Below the pieces are notes generated by a model. It did not search any database. It was not told the origin of the DNA and worked only from the letters and a program-made list of their open reading frames with translations. This document shows, piece after piece, positions 1-8,283 of a stretch of 21,765 nt of DNA (position 1 is the first letter of the stretch; every line of letters starts with the position of its first letter). The DNA lies in contig JBMZVD010000037.1 in assembly GCA_049625305.1 (NCBI GenBank), positions 1 through 21,765 on the forward strand, written 5' to 3'. A program made the translations under genes and the position numbers. This DNA comes from Flavicella sp049625305 (GTDB lineage: Bacteria; Bacteroidota; Bacteroidia; Flavobacteriales; Flavobacteriaceae).

Positions 1-39
1 ATGACTTAGTTGTGTATGTTTCAGTGCTCTCTTGTTTAT

Positions 40-54
40 TTTTTTATATCTTTA
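40..54 (+). promoter_or_regulatory. possible promoter -7 element of the OmpA gene
   Basis: TTTTTTATATCTTTA ends in TATCTTTA, one base off the Bacteroidota -7 consensus TAnnTTTG. Fourteen of 15 bases recur upstream of the paralogous barrel gene at 1681-1695. No convincing -33 TTG lies at the right distance. It sits about 60 nt before the preferred ATG at 114 and favours that start over the ATG at 12. Confidence 0.35.
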
Positions 55-113
55 GATTTATATCCCTCACTTACCCCGTTTTTTTAATAATAACTTCTTA
101 TAAATTACAAAAA

Positions 114-1574
114 ATGGAAAGACTAAAAATTAGCTTGATGGCGTTGTTTCTGCTCGTGGGTATGTACAATGTAAATGCACAAGATGTATCAAAAAAATGG
201 GCGTTTAGCTTTGGTATCAATATGGTAGATATCAACAAAACAGGTCCGTCTGAATTCGGAGATTTTTTAAAAGACTATGTTGGAGAAAGTGACTGGAATA
301 CAATTCCTGCCATTTCACACGTTTCTGTTGTACGATATTTAGACAATGGATTTAATCTGGAGTTGAATGGTGCTTTGAATAAAATAGATAAAGCTCCAAT
401 TAATGTTGATGGTTTGTCTTTTTTTGCTTTAGATCTTGGTACAAGGTACGACTTAAATCATCTAAATTTTATAGGAGAGACAGGTTGGTTTGATCCTTAC
501 CTAAGACTTGGTATTGGGGTTACTTGGCTTGAAAATCAAGATGTTTTTACAATCAATGGAGGTGCTGGTTTTAATACGTGGTTTAATGATACTGTAGGTT
601 TAAATTTTTCTACGATGTATAAAAATAATAACGGAATAGGAGACAACTTAACAGCTGTTCAGTCGGATGGTTATTTCCACCATGCTATAGGTGTCGTTTT
701 TCGTTTTGGAGGTCAAGATTCTGACGGTGATGGTGTAGGAGATGCAAAAGATGCCTGTCCTAATGTTGCTGGTTCAAGAAAACTTAATGGATGTCCAGAC
801 AGTGACGGAGATGGCATTGTAAATAAAGAGGATGCTTGTCCCAATATAGCAGGTTTAAAAATGTTAAAAGGTTGTCCAGATAGTGATGGGGATGGTATTT
901 CTGATACTGATGATATGTGTCCAGAAAATGCAGGACTGAAAAAATTCAAAGGTTGCCCTGATACTGATGGAGACGGTGTACAAGATTCTAAAGATATGTG
1001 CCCTAAAGTAGCAGGGGATATAAAAATGCAAGGTTGTTTAGACAGTGATGGAGACGGTGTCATTGATCCAAAAGACGATTGCAAAACAGTAAAAGGAGCA
1101 AAACGAAATAAAGGATGTCCGTGGCCAGATACGGACGGAGACGGCGTGGCTGACAAGGACGATATTTGTAAAGATACTCCTGGATTAGCAAAAAATAAAG
1201 GTTGTCCAGCTCTTTCAAAGGCAGCGATTAAAAAATTAGGTTCGTATGCCAAAACAATCAACTTTAATTCAGGAAAAGCGACTTTCAAAAAAGGAGTTGC
1301 CAAGCAGTTAGATGCTATCGTTGTAATCATGAAAAAATACCCTACAATTGAGTTTGATATAAATGGTTATACAGATAGTTTAGGTTCTGCAGCTAAAAAC
1401 CTAAAGTTATCTGATGATAGAGCTCACGCTGTTAGAGACTATCTTGTTTCTCACGGTATTTCAGAAAAGAGAATGAGTTTTAAAGGCTATGGGATCAAAA
1501 ACCCTATAGATACAAATAAAACAGCTAAAGGAAGAGCAAACAACAGACGAGTTGAAATTATTGCAAAACAATAG
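114..1574 (+). CDS. OmpA family outer-membrane protein with thrombospondin type 3 repeats
   Basis: This encodes an outer-membrane protein of 486 aa that should anchor the outer membrane to peptidoglycan. Residues 1-22 are a signal peptide ending NVNA, with Q23 as the likely mature start. Residues about 23-200 form a beta-barrel domain. Six thrombospondin type 3 (TSP3) repeats follow at about 202-365, each starting D(S/T)DGDG and containing D-x-C; these bind calcium in the family. Residues about 375-486 are an OmpA C-terminal domain, with the pattern INFNSGKATF, NGYTDSLG and GRANNRRVEI that contacts diaminopimelate in peptidoglycan. The frame is open back to an ATG at 12, but the 34 extra residues would bury the signal peptide, so 114 was chosen. 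The barrel is paralogous to the next gene. The family call is firm; the physiological role is inferred. Confidence 0.95.
   Translation: MERLKISLMALFLLVGMYNVNAQDVSKKWAFSFGINMVDINKTGPSEFGDFLKDYVGESDWNTIPAISHVSVVRYLDNGFNLELNGALNKIDKAPINVDGLSFFALDLGTRYDLNHLNFIGETGWFDPYLRLGIGVTWLENQDVFTINGGAGFNTWFNDTVGLNFSTMYKNNNGIGDNLTAVQSDGYFHHAIGVVFRFGGQDSDGDGVGDAKDACPNVAGSRKLNGCPDSDGDGIVNKEDACPNIAGLKMLKGCPDSDGDGISDTDDMCPENAGLKKFKGCPDTDGDGVQDSKDMCPKVAGDIKMQGCLDSDGDGVIDPKDDCKTVKGAKRNKGCPWPDTDGDGVADKDDICKDTPGLAKNKGCPALSKAAIKKLGSYAKTINFNSGKATFKKGVAKQLDAIVVIMKKYPTIEFDINGYTDSLGSAAKNLKLSDDRAHAVRDYLVSHGISEKRMSFKGYGIKNPIDTNKTAKGRANNRRVEIIAKQ
717..1209 (+). repeat. six in-frame TSP3 calcium-binding repeats within the OmpA gene
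   Basis: Six units of about 27 codons each encode D(S/T)DGDG, a D-rich loop and one or two Cys (CPN, CPE, CPK, CKT, CKD), followed by a lysine-rich GCP spacer. The last unit has a WP insertion before it. The antisense strand stays open here only because of the repetitive codon pattern. Confidence 0.9.
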
Positions 1575-1594
1575 CTAAAAAAAGTAACATTTTT

Positions 1595-1629
1595 AAAGTT
1601 CTCCTTCGATCAAAGGGGAACTTTTTTTT
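1595..1629 (+). terminator. rho-independent terminator after the OmpA gene
   Basis: A 12-bp stem (AAAGTTCTCCTT pairing with AAGGGGAACTTT, one G-U pair) closes a 6-nt loop. An eight-T run overlaps its 3' arm. It separates the OmpA gene from its paralogue, so the second gene needs its own promoter. Confidence 0.88.
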
Positions 1630-1680
1630 CTTATAAAATAAGTTTGAAATCATATTAGTTTCATAGTTAACAAGTGATAA

Positions 1681-1695
1681 TTTTTTATATTTTTA
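1681..1695 (+). promoter_or_regulatory. possible promoter -7 element of the barrel paralogue
   Basis: TTTTTTATATTTTTA matches the element before the OmpA gene at 14 of 15 bases and ends in TATTTTTA, one base off TAnnTTTG. It lies 39 nt before the ATG at 1735 and downstream of the OmpA terminator, where a promoter is needed. Confidence 0.4.
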
Positions 1696-1734
1696 CAAAA
1701 AACACATTATTAAACTATACTCAAACTAACTAAA

Positions 1735-2331
1735 ATGAAAACAATTAAAATTACCCTATTATTATTATGTCTATGTGGAGGATTTAATAGAGTAAGTGCC
1801 CAAGAATCAGACAGTAAATGGTCGTTAAGTATTGGAATTAATTCCGTAGATATAAATAATACAGCTTCAGATATAGGAGCGATGGTTGAAGATTATTTTA
1901 AAGGTAGTGATTTCAATACGCTTCCTGCGATTTCTCAAGTGACTGTTGAAAGAGATTTTGGCAGCGGTTTAAGCTTAGAATTAACAGGTAGTATTAATAA
2001 AATAAATGACGTACCTGGAGCTGATGAATTAGGTCTGTCATTTTTCTCTTTAGGAACAGCGGCACAATATCATTTGAATGCACTAAACTTTATCAGTAAT
2101 GAAGGGTGGTTGGACGCCTATGTTAAGCTAGGAGCAGGATATACATGGATAGAAGGTAAAGGATCTTTTACAGTAAATCCAGGTTTTGGTTTTAACACTT
2201 GGTTCAATGATATTGTAGGTTTAAATATTTCTAGTACATTTCACACTGCAGCAGGAATTTCAGATGGATTTTCAAAAGCTAATGGAAATCAGTTTTTCCA
2301 ACATTCGCTGGGATTGAAATTTAGATTGTAA
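1735..2331 (+). CDS. outer-membrane beta-barrel protein, truncated OmpA paralogue
   Basis: This is a 198-aa exported barrel. Residues 1-22 are a signal peptide (ending RVSA, then Q23). The rest aligns along its length with the barrel of the preceding OmpA protein: SLSIGINSVDINNT against AFSFGINMVDINKT, FNTLPAISQVTVERDF against WNTIPAISHVSVVRYL, and GFGFNTWFNDIVGLN against GAGFNTWFNDTVGLN. It ends in FRL, typical of an outer-membrane protein C-terminus, and has neither TSP3 repeats nor an OmpA domain, so it cannot bind peptidoglycan in the same way. It has its own promoter-like element and terminator. It is probably a tandem duplicate that kept only the barrel; whether it forms a pore or is structural is unknown. 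Confidence 0.88.
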   Translation: MKTIKITLLLLCLCGGFNRVSAQESDSKWSLSIGINSVDINNTASDIGAMVEDYFKGSDFNTLPAISQVTVERDFGSGLSLELTGSINKINDVPGADELGLSFFSLGTAAQYHLNALNFISNEGWLDAYVKLGAGYTWIEGKGSFTVNPGFGFNTWFNDIVGLNISSTFHTAAGISDGFSKANGNQFFQHSLGLKFRL

Positions 2332-2416
2332 AATTTAAAAGAAACAAAATAATTACGTTATTTATTCTTTACAAATTTGAGGTTTTATAGAATAAAATTC
2401 TCAAAAAATAGTTAGA

Positions 2417-2457
2417 TTAGCTGTTTCCTATCTGTTCGGAAATAGCTAATTTTTTTT
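2417..2457 (+). terminator. rho-independent terminator after the barrel paralogue
   Basis: A 12-bp stem, TTAGCTGTTTCC with GGAAATAGCTAA (one G-U pair), closes a 9-nt loop and is followed by eight T. The next ATG (2466) starts only 8 nt later, so the nuclease gene has no room for its own promoter downstream of the hairpin and may rely on upstream or read-through transcription. Confidence 0.88.
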
Positions 2458-2465
2458 GATATACT

Positions 2466-5219
2466 ATGCAAACATTTTTATCAGAGGTCGTTCAAAGTAT
2501 CCTAAACTCTGGTCATTCGTTGGCAGAGACCATTTGTGTATTACCTAGTGAAAGAGCAGGAGTTTTTCTAAAAGAGGCTTTTAAGAAACAGATAGGTAGG
2601 ATAACTTTTTTACCTGAAATCATTAGTATAGAAAACTTTATTGAGCAGATATCTGGCTTGAAGAAAATAGAAACAGTTCCTCTTTTATTTGAGTTTTATC
2701 AAGTGTATGTTGAGCATACTCCAGGCAATAAGGATGATTTCGATAGCTTTTCTCATTGGGCCTCTGTTGCTTTACAAGATTTTAACGAGTTGGACAGGCA
2801 TTTGGTAGCTTCACAAGATTTGTTTTCCTACTTGAAAGACATCAAGCGATTAGAGTCTTGGGATGTTAAAGGACATATTGATGAAACAAGCATGATGTCC
2901 AATCATTTTTATTTTATGGAACGGTTAGGGCTTTACTACGAAGCTTTTTATCAGTATTTAATTGAACATAAAAAGGGATACCAAGGTTTGCTATATAGAG
3001 AATCAGTTGAAAAAGCACCTGAGTTTATACAAAAGATTGGAGGTAAAAAAATAGTCTTGATAGGTTTTAATGCATTGAACAAAGCAGAGGAAAATCTATT
3101 TACTACTTTTTTAGAAAGTGGTAAAGCAGCTATATATTGGGATTCAGATGCATATTATATGCATCAAAATAAAGAAGCAGGTGTTTTCTTGAGACGCTAT
3201 AAGTCTGAGTGGCCTTACTTTGATAATAATAGTTTTCAGTCTGTAGCGAATAACTTTTCCAAGGAGAAGAAAATTTATGAAATAGCTGCCTCTAAAAATG
3301 TCTCACAAGTAAAAGCTGTAGGAGCTTTGTTGGCTTCAAGAAAAAACTTGAACAATACGGCGCTTGTCTTGGCGGAAGAATCGCTACTTTCATTGACTCT
3401 GAATTCTTTACCGGAAAATGTAGACAAACTGAACATAACAATGGGATACTTTTTAAAAGACATGCCCATTGCTGGTTTTTTTGACGCATTATTTACGTTG
3501 TACTTAACCCAAAAAAAATTAAATAAAACACAGGAAAATTCCTTTTATTACAAAGATGTTTTTCGTGTTTTAGAGCATCCTTTTTCTCATAAATTATTTG
3601 GTAATAGTGAACAGTTGACTCAGTTGAAAACGGCTTTAATTACAGCAAATAAAGTTTTTATTTCTTCAGAAGACTTTAAAGCTTTAAAAGGTTCATTTTC
3701 AGAGTTGTCAGGCTTAGAGGAAGTGTTTGAAATGACACAAAACGTCAAGAATTTCTTAGCATCATCAACTCGTTTAATAGTTGCCGCAAAGGATAATTTT
3801 TCTGGTTTTGAGCGTGAGTGTTTGTATCGCTATTACAATTTATTCGTTCAGTTAGAAAATTTGAATGGTACTTATGAACACATTCGAACAATCAATACAT
3901 TACACGCAATTTATAAGCAGCTAATCAGTACAGAAAAGCTGTCGTTTCAAGGAGAACCTTTGAGCGGTTTGCAATTGATGGGTGTATTAGAAACTAGGGT
4001 GTTGGATTTCGAAACTGTAATAATTACTTCAATGAATGAAGGGGTGTTACCTGCAGGTAAAAGTGAAAATTCATTCATCCCTTTTGATGTCAAAAAAGAA
4101 TATGGTTTGCCAACTTACCACGAAAAAGATGCTATATTTTCGTATCATTTCTATAGGTTGTTACAACGTGCAAAGACCGTTTTTTTACTTTACAATACTG
4201 AAACAGATGCCTATGGAGCAGGTGAGCGAAGTAGGTTCCTGACTCAACTAGAAATGGATGGTTTTAATTTGGTCAAGAAAAGTATTGCTCCTAAAGTAGT
4301 CTCTGAGGAGACAACATTGTTGTCTGTCGACAAGACTCCAGAAATGATACAACGCTTGCAGCAAATAGCAAAACGAGGTTTTTCTCCATCCGCACTCTCT
4401 AAATATGTAGAGGATCCTGTAGCTTACTATAAGCGCTATATTTTGGGCATCAAAGATGTAGAGGAGATTGATGAAACCATTGCATCGAATACTTTAGGTA
4501 CAGTTGTTCATGAGGTTTTAGATGGTTTTTATACACCTTATGTAGGAAAGTTTTTAACGCTTGAGGCACTCGACGAAATGCGCAAAAATACTCCCAAAGA
4601 AACCGAATCTCAATTTAAGAAAATATACAAAAATGGACACATTAGTAGTGGTAAAAATAAATTGATTCTCAAAGTGGCTGAGCGCTTTATTTTGAATTTT
4701 TTGGCTTCCGAAAAAAAGTTATTACAGGCAGGAACACAACTTAAGATTTTAGGGACAGAACAAGAAATAGCCTATCCTATTCGAATAAAAAATCAAGATA
4801 AACCCATATATATTAAAGGAACGGTTGATAGAATTGATAGTCTAGATGGTGTTGTTCGTATCGTGGATTATAAATCTGGAAAAGTTGATGCCAAACAATT
4901 ACAAGTGGATGATTTTGAAAAGACAGTTCAAGATTATAGTTATACCAAAGCTTTGCAGGTAATGTTGTATGCGTTTCTTTATACAAGTAAGAATCCCGCT
5001 CTTCTAGAGTCTGGAGTACAAGCAGGAATCTATTCATTTAGAAATACAAAAGGAGGTTTTCTGTCTATGAATTTTGGAACTACCAGAAAAAAAGACACAC
5101 AGGTAACAGTGGCGCGTATTGAAGACTTTATGGAGGTGATCAAGAGTATGCTTCATGAGTTATTTGATATCAATCACCCATTTATTCAAAACCCAGATCG
5201 TCCTGATTTTAATAATTAA
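2466..5219 (+). CDS. AddB-like PD-(D/E)XK nuclease (inactivated helicase plus nuclease)
   Basis: This is a 917-aa protein of the AddB/RexB type, expected to act in double-strand-break end processing with an AddA-like helicase. The N-terminus resembles a UvrD-type fold (CVLPSERAGVFLKEAF), but the place of the Walker A loop has no GxGKT/S, so ATPase activity there is unlikely. Residues about 497-590 resemble helicase motifs IV-VI (VLDFETVIITSMNEGVLP). The C-terminal nuclease spans about 636-880, with H682 (VVHEVLDGF), D788 (GTVDRID), and D801 and K803 (VDYKSGK) as the metal and catalytic residues. The four Cys that hold the iron-sulfur cluster of classical AddB are not seen around this domain. 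No addA lies in the window. The next gene starts 9 nt after the stop. The nuclease call is firm; the AddB role is inferred. Confidence 0.85.
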   Translation: MQTFLSEVVQSILNSGHSLAETICVLPSERAGVFLKEAFKKQIGRITFLPEIISIENFIEQISGLKKIETVPLLFEFYQVYVEHTPGNKDDFDSFSHWASVALQDFNELDRHLVASQDLFSYLKDIKRLESWDVKGHIDETSMMSNHFYFMERLGLYYEAFYQYLIEHKKGYQGLLYRESVEKAPEFIQKIGGKKIVLIGFNALNKAEENLFTTFLESGKAAIYWDSDAYYMHQNKEAGVFLRRYKSEWPYFDNNSFQSVANNFSKEKKIYEIAASKNVSQVKAVGALLASRKNLNNTALVLAEESLLSLTLNSLPENVDKLNITMGYFLKDMPIAGFFDALFTLYLTQKKLNKTQENSFYYKDVFRVLEHPFSHKLFGNSEQLTQLKTALITANKVFISSEDFKALKGSFSELSGLEEVFEMTQNVKNFLASSTRLIVAAKDNFSGFERECLYRYYNLFVQLENLNGTYEHIRTINTLHAIYKQLISTEKLSFQGEPLSGLQLMGVLETRVLDFETVIITSMNEGVLPAGKSENSFIPFDVKKEYGLPTYHEKDAIFSYHFYRLLQRAKTVFLLYNTETDAYGAGERSRFLTQLEMDGFNLVKKSIAPKVVSEETTLLSVDKTPEMIQRLQQIAKRGFSPSALSKYVEDPVAYYKRYILGIKDVEEIDETIASNTLGTVVHEVLDGFYTPYVGKFLTLEALDEMRKNTPKETESQFKKIYKNGHISSGKNKLILKVAERFILNFLASEKKLLQAGTQLKILGTEQEIAYPIRIKNQDKPIYIKGTVDRIDSLDGVVRIVDYKSGKVDAKQLQVDDFEKTVQDYSYTKALQVMLYAFLYTSKNPALLESGVQAGIYSFRNTKGGFLSMNFGTTRKKDTQVTVARIEDFMEVIKSMLHELFDINHPFIQNPDRPDFNN

Positions 5220-5228
5220 CAAAAATCT

Positions 5229-6074
5229 ATGATTTTACAAAAAAACATACAAATACCTGGAAAACACAATAAAAATATCCTTACTGATGTGTATTTTAAG
5301 GAGACACAAGAAAAGAAACCTTTGGTGGTATTTTGTCATGGATACAAAGGCTACAAAGATTGGGGTGCCTTTGATTTAATGGCTCGAAAGTTTGCTGCAG
5401 AAAACTTTTTTATGGTAAAATTTAATTTTTCTCACAATGGAGGTACGATGGACGATCCCATAGATTTTCCAGATTTAGAGGCTTTTGGGAGAAATAATTA
5501 TAGCATTGAACAAGACGATTTGGGGGCTGTTTTAGATTGGGTACTTTCTCAATCAAAGTATGCGGCTGAAATAGCAACGGATCACATAGTACTTGTTGGA
5601 CACTCTAGAGGAGGGGGGGCTGTTGTATTAAAAGCAGCAGTAGATAAAAGAGCTTCAAAGATTATTACTTGGGGGGCTGTTTCTGACTACGCCACTCGTT
5701 TTCCTGAAGGGCCAATATTAGCACATTGGAAAAAAGAAGGTGTAGCTTTTATTGAGAATGCACGTACCAAACAACAAATGCCTCATTATATTCAGTTTTA
5801 TGAAGATTTTATTGCCAACAAAAATCGTTTGGACATACCTAGTGCAGCCAAAAGCTTAAAAATACCTCATTTGATTGCACATGGGTCAGCAGATAGTACC
5901 GTGCCAATAAAAGAAGGAGAACAACTAAATGAATGGAGTCCACAAAGTAAGTTCTTTCGAATCGAAAATGGAGATCATGTATTTGGAGCCAAACAACCTT
6001 GGGATTCTGATCAATTACCGGTGGATTTTTCTAAAGTAATTGATGCTTCCATTGCTTTTATAAAAGCTAATTAG
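5229..6074 (+). CDS. alpha/beta hydrolase (dienelactone hydrolase/prolyl-oligopeptidase-like)
   Basis: This is a cytoplasmic serine hydrolase of 281 aa without a signal peptide. The catalytic triad is visible: S126 in GHSRGG, D222 in HGSADSTVP and H250 in NGDHVFGA. The oxyanion segment is FCHGYKGYKDWG near residue 38. The substrate cannot be read from the sequence; family relatives hydrolyse esters, thioesters or peptides. It sits 9 nt after the nuclease gene and 8 nt before the MATE gene, so the three are likely co-transcribed, but they share no obvious pathway. Confidence 0.85.
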   Translation: MILQKNIQIPGKHNKNILTDVYFKETQEKKPLVVFCHGYKGYKDWGAFDLMARKFAAENFFMVKFNFSHNGGTMDDPIDFPDLEAFGRNNYSIEQDDLGAVLDWVLSQSKYAAEIATDHIVLVGHSRGGGAVVLKAAVDKRASKIITWGAVSDYATRFPEGPILAHWKKEGVAFIENARTKQQMPHYIQFYEDFIANKNRLDIPSAAKSLKIPHLIAHGSADSTVPIKEGEQLNEWSPQSKFFRIENGDHVFGAKQPWDSDQLPVDFSKVIDASIAFIKAN

Positions 6075-6082
6075 TTCAGTGT

Positions 6083-7417
6083 ATGAATCCACATAAGATG
6101 CGTTTTAGAGATATCAATTCTTTGGCAATACCTTCCATTATCGCTGGGATCTCAGAGCCCTTATTGTCGCTTGTAGATACTGCCATTGTCGGAAATGTTG
6201 ATTCCAATGCCATTCAAGCATTGGCAGCAGTTGGGATAGCGGGTTCTTTTATCGCTTCAATCGTTTGGATTCTTGGACAGACTAGAACTGCTATCTCCTC
6301 TATTATTGCGCAATATGTTGGCATGAATGCTTTGGACAAAATAAGGACATTACCCGGGCATGTCATGGCAATTAATATTGGGCTTGGTTTGTTTTTATAT
6401 GGGTTAACAGTATTAATGGTACAGTATATTTTTCAATGGTACAACGCCGAGGGACTCATTCTAGAGTATGCTGTTTCTTATTATAAAATACGTGCGATAG
6501 GGCTTCCTTTTTCCCTTTTTGTTTTTACGATATATGGTATATTTTCAGGGCTACAGAATACATTAATACCCATGCTGATCAGTGTAACAGGAGTATTGGT
6601 AAATATTGTATTGGATGTAGTATTTGTCTATGGTATCCCTGGATATTTCGAAGGCATGCATATTGAAGGAGCAGCTTACGCTAGTGTTATTGCTCAAATC
6701 ATCATGGCAGTTATGGGTATATTGATGTACCTCAAAAAAACATCTTTTCCTCTTTTTATAAAGTCTCCTTTTCACAAAGAAATCAAAAGAATAGCCTCTT
6801 TGAGTTTTAATTTGTTTGTTCGTTCCTTGTCTTTAAATGTGGCTATTTATTTATCAAATTCCTATGCGACATCTTATGGTGCTTCATACATCGCTGCACA
6901 AACTATTTGTTTTCAAATTTGGATGTTTTTTTCGTTTTTTGTCGATGGATATGCAAGTGTAGGAAGTATTGTTGCAGGGAAATTAAAAGGAATAGGCGAA
7001 CTACTTTCTTTAGAAATACTATTGCGTGATTTACTTAAATATGCGGTGGTTGTCGCTTTTATCTTGAGCTGTTTGTGTTTTGTTTTTTACGAATCCTTAG
7101 GATTGGTTTTTACAAGTGACACAATGGTTTTGGAGGTATTATCTGAGGTGTTGTGGTTGGTGCTGATTACACAACCTCTAAATGCCATAGCTTTTGTATT
7201 TGACGGAGTTTTTAAAGGATTGGCAGAGGCAGTTGTGTTGCGAAATACCGTTGCAGCAGCTACCTTTTTGGGGTTTGTACCTGCCTTGTTAATTAGTGAT
7301 TCATTTGGATTAAAACTCTTCAGTGTATGGATAGCATTTAGTATATGGATGTTTTTACGCTCGTCTATATTATGGGTGTATTTTAAGAGAAATGCAAATA
7401 CATTATTAGCACTTTAG
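6083..7417 (+). CDS. MATE family efflux transporter (DinF/NorM-like)
   Basis: This is an inner-membrane antiporter of 444 aa with about 12 hydrophobic segments in two homologous halves. It belongs to the multidrug and toxic compound extrusion family, which exports cationic compounds against a Na+ or H+ gradient. The N-terminal motif EPLLSLVDTAIVGN is typical of the DinF branch, and PMLISVTGVLVNIVLDVVF in the middle is the usual MATE signature region. The ATG at 6083 is used; a second ATG at 6098 (MRFRDINSLA) is equally plausible and would remove five residues. The gene is at the end of the tight nuclease-hydrolase-MATE run. The substrate is unknown. Confidence 0.9.
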   Translation: MNPHKMRFRDINSLAIPSIIAGISEPLLSLVDTAIVGNVDSNAIQALAAVGIAGSFIASIVWILGQTRTAISSIIAQYVGMNALDKIRTLPGHVMAINIGLGLFLYGLTVLMVQYIFQWYNAEGLILEYAVSYYKIRAIGLPFSLFVFTIYGIFSGLQNTLIPMLISVTGVLVNIVLDVVFVYGIPGYFEGMHIEGAAYASVIAQIIMAVMGILMYLKKTSFPLFIKSPFHKEIKRIASLSFNLFVRSLSLNVAIYLSNSYATSYGASYIAAQTICFQIWMFFSFFVDGYASVGSIVAGKLKGIGELLSLEILLRDLLKYAVVVAFILSCLCFVFYESLGLVFTSDTMVLEVLSEVLWLVLITQPLNAIAFVFDGVFKGLAEAVVLRNTVAAATFLGFVPALLISDSFGLKLFSVWIAFSIWMFLRSSILWVYFKRNANTLLAL

Positions 7418-7454
7418 GCAGCTATTTTGGCTTCTATTTTACTATCAAATACTT

Positions 7455-7462
7455 TATCTTTG
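7455..7462 (+). promoter_or_regulatory. -7 promoter element just before the crotonase gene
   Basis: TATCTTTG is an exact TAnnTTTG -7 element ending 4 nt before the ATG at 7467. A TTG at 7427-7429 is 25 nt upstream, longer than the usual spacing. Transcription would begin at or next to the start codon. Confidence 0.5.
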
Positions 7463-7466
7463 AACT

Positions 7467-8222
7467 ATGGAAACAGGACACATACACACTACTATTGACA
7501 ATAGAATAGCAACGCTTTCATTTTTTCATCCAGCAAGTAATTCTTTACCATCGGTGTTGTTAAGACAAATGGCAGATGAGTTTAAAAGACTTGATACGCT
7601 TGAAGAGGTGCGTGTAATTATTTTAAAAAGTGAAGGCAACCGAGCATTTTGTGCTGGTGCTTCTTTTGATGAGTTGTTGGCAGTTAGCACACCTGAAGAA
7701 GGAGATTTGTTCTTTATGGGTTTTGCTAACTTAATCAATGCCATGCGTTTGTGTAGTAAGGTGATTGTTGGTGCTATTCAAGGAAAAGCAGTAGGTGGAG
7801 GTGTTGGTTTGTTGTCTGCTTGTGATTATTGTATAGCTACCGAGGCTGCTTCAGTAAAACTATCCGAATTATTCATTGGAATTGGAGCTTTTGTGATTGA
7901 GCCGGCTGTGACTCGAAAAATAGGAAAAGCAGCTTTTTGTCACTTAACATTGGAGGCAACTGAATGGCACGATGCTTCTTGGGCATTGTTGCATGGATTG
8001 TATGCAAAACTAGTAAAGGATCAAGATGCTTTGACTGAAGCTGTAGCCTCTATGGCTTCACAATTGGCAAGTTATAATCCAAATGCTTTGTTAGAAATGA
8101 AAAAGGTGTTTTGGGAAGGTACTGAATCATGGGATGAATTACTGCCTAAAAGAGCCGCTATTAGCGGTACTTTAGTGTTGTCTGATTTCACTAAAGAAAT
8201 ACTCTCAAAGTGGAAGAAATAG
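7467..8222 (+). CDS. enoyl-CoA hydratase/isomerase, methylglutaconyl-CoA hydratase-like
   Basis: This is a 251-aa crotonase-fold enzyme acting on acyl-CoA thioesters in the cytoplasm. The oxyanion-hole segments are FCAGASFDEL (near residue 60) and the GKAVGGGVGL loop (G110-G112). One catalytic acid is present as E134 in KLSELFIGIG. The other Glu of classical enoyl-CoA hydratase, expected right after GGG, is replaced by G114. The GGGVGL..ACD pattern with a following SE motif is what bacterial methylglutaconyl-CoA hydratases (leucine degradation, LiuC type) show, so that is the best specific guess. No other leucine-degradation gene is nearby. The start is fixed by good N-terminal fit; the next Met is about 30 residues in. 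Confidence 0.82.
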   Translation: METGHIHTTIDNRIATLSFFHPASNSLPSVLLRQMADEFKRLDTLEEVRVIILKSEGNRAFCAGASFDELLAVSTPEEGDLFFMGFANLINAMRLCSKVIVGAIQGKAVGGGVGLLSACDYCIATEAASVKLSELFIGIGAFVIEPAVTRKIGKAAFCHLTLEATEWHDASWALLHGLYAKLVKDQDALTEAVASMASQLASYNPNALLEMKKVFWEGTESWDELLPKRAAISGTLVLSDFTKEILSKWKK

Positions 8223-8271
8223 TACTATGTTACCTTTTTTATAGCATGTCAAATGGTATGGAGAAATCTAC

Positions 8272-8279
8272 TATCTTTG
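8272..8279 (+). promoter_or_regulatory. -7 promoter element just before queD
   Basis: TATCTTTG, identical to the element before the crotonase gene and again 4 nt from the ATG (8284). No TTG lies at the usual -33 distance. It suggests a leaderless or nearly leaderless queD transcript. No preQ1 riboswitch fold fits in so short a leader. Confidence 0.45.
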
Positions 8280-8283
8280 CAGC

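Noticed and set aside
12..113. N-terminal extension of the OmpA gene from the ATG at 12
   Set aside because: It would place 34 residues before a good signal peptide and would include the promoter-like element.
713..1330. Long minus-strand open frame opposite the OmpA TSP3 repeats
   Set aside because: It mirrors the repetitive GAT/GGT codons of the repeat region, is Pro/Ser-rich and low in complexity, and has no family signature.
8223..8283. preQ1 riboswitch before queD
   Set aside because: The 61-nt gap shows no preQ1 aptamer pattern, and the -7 element 4 nt from the ATG leaves no leader.
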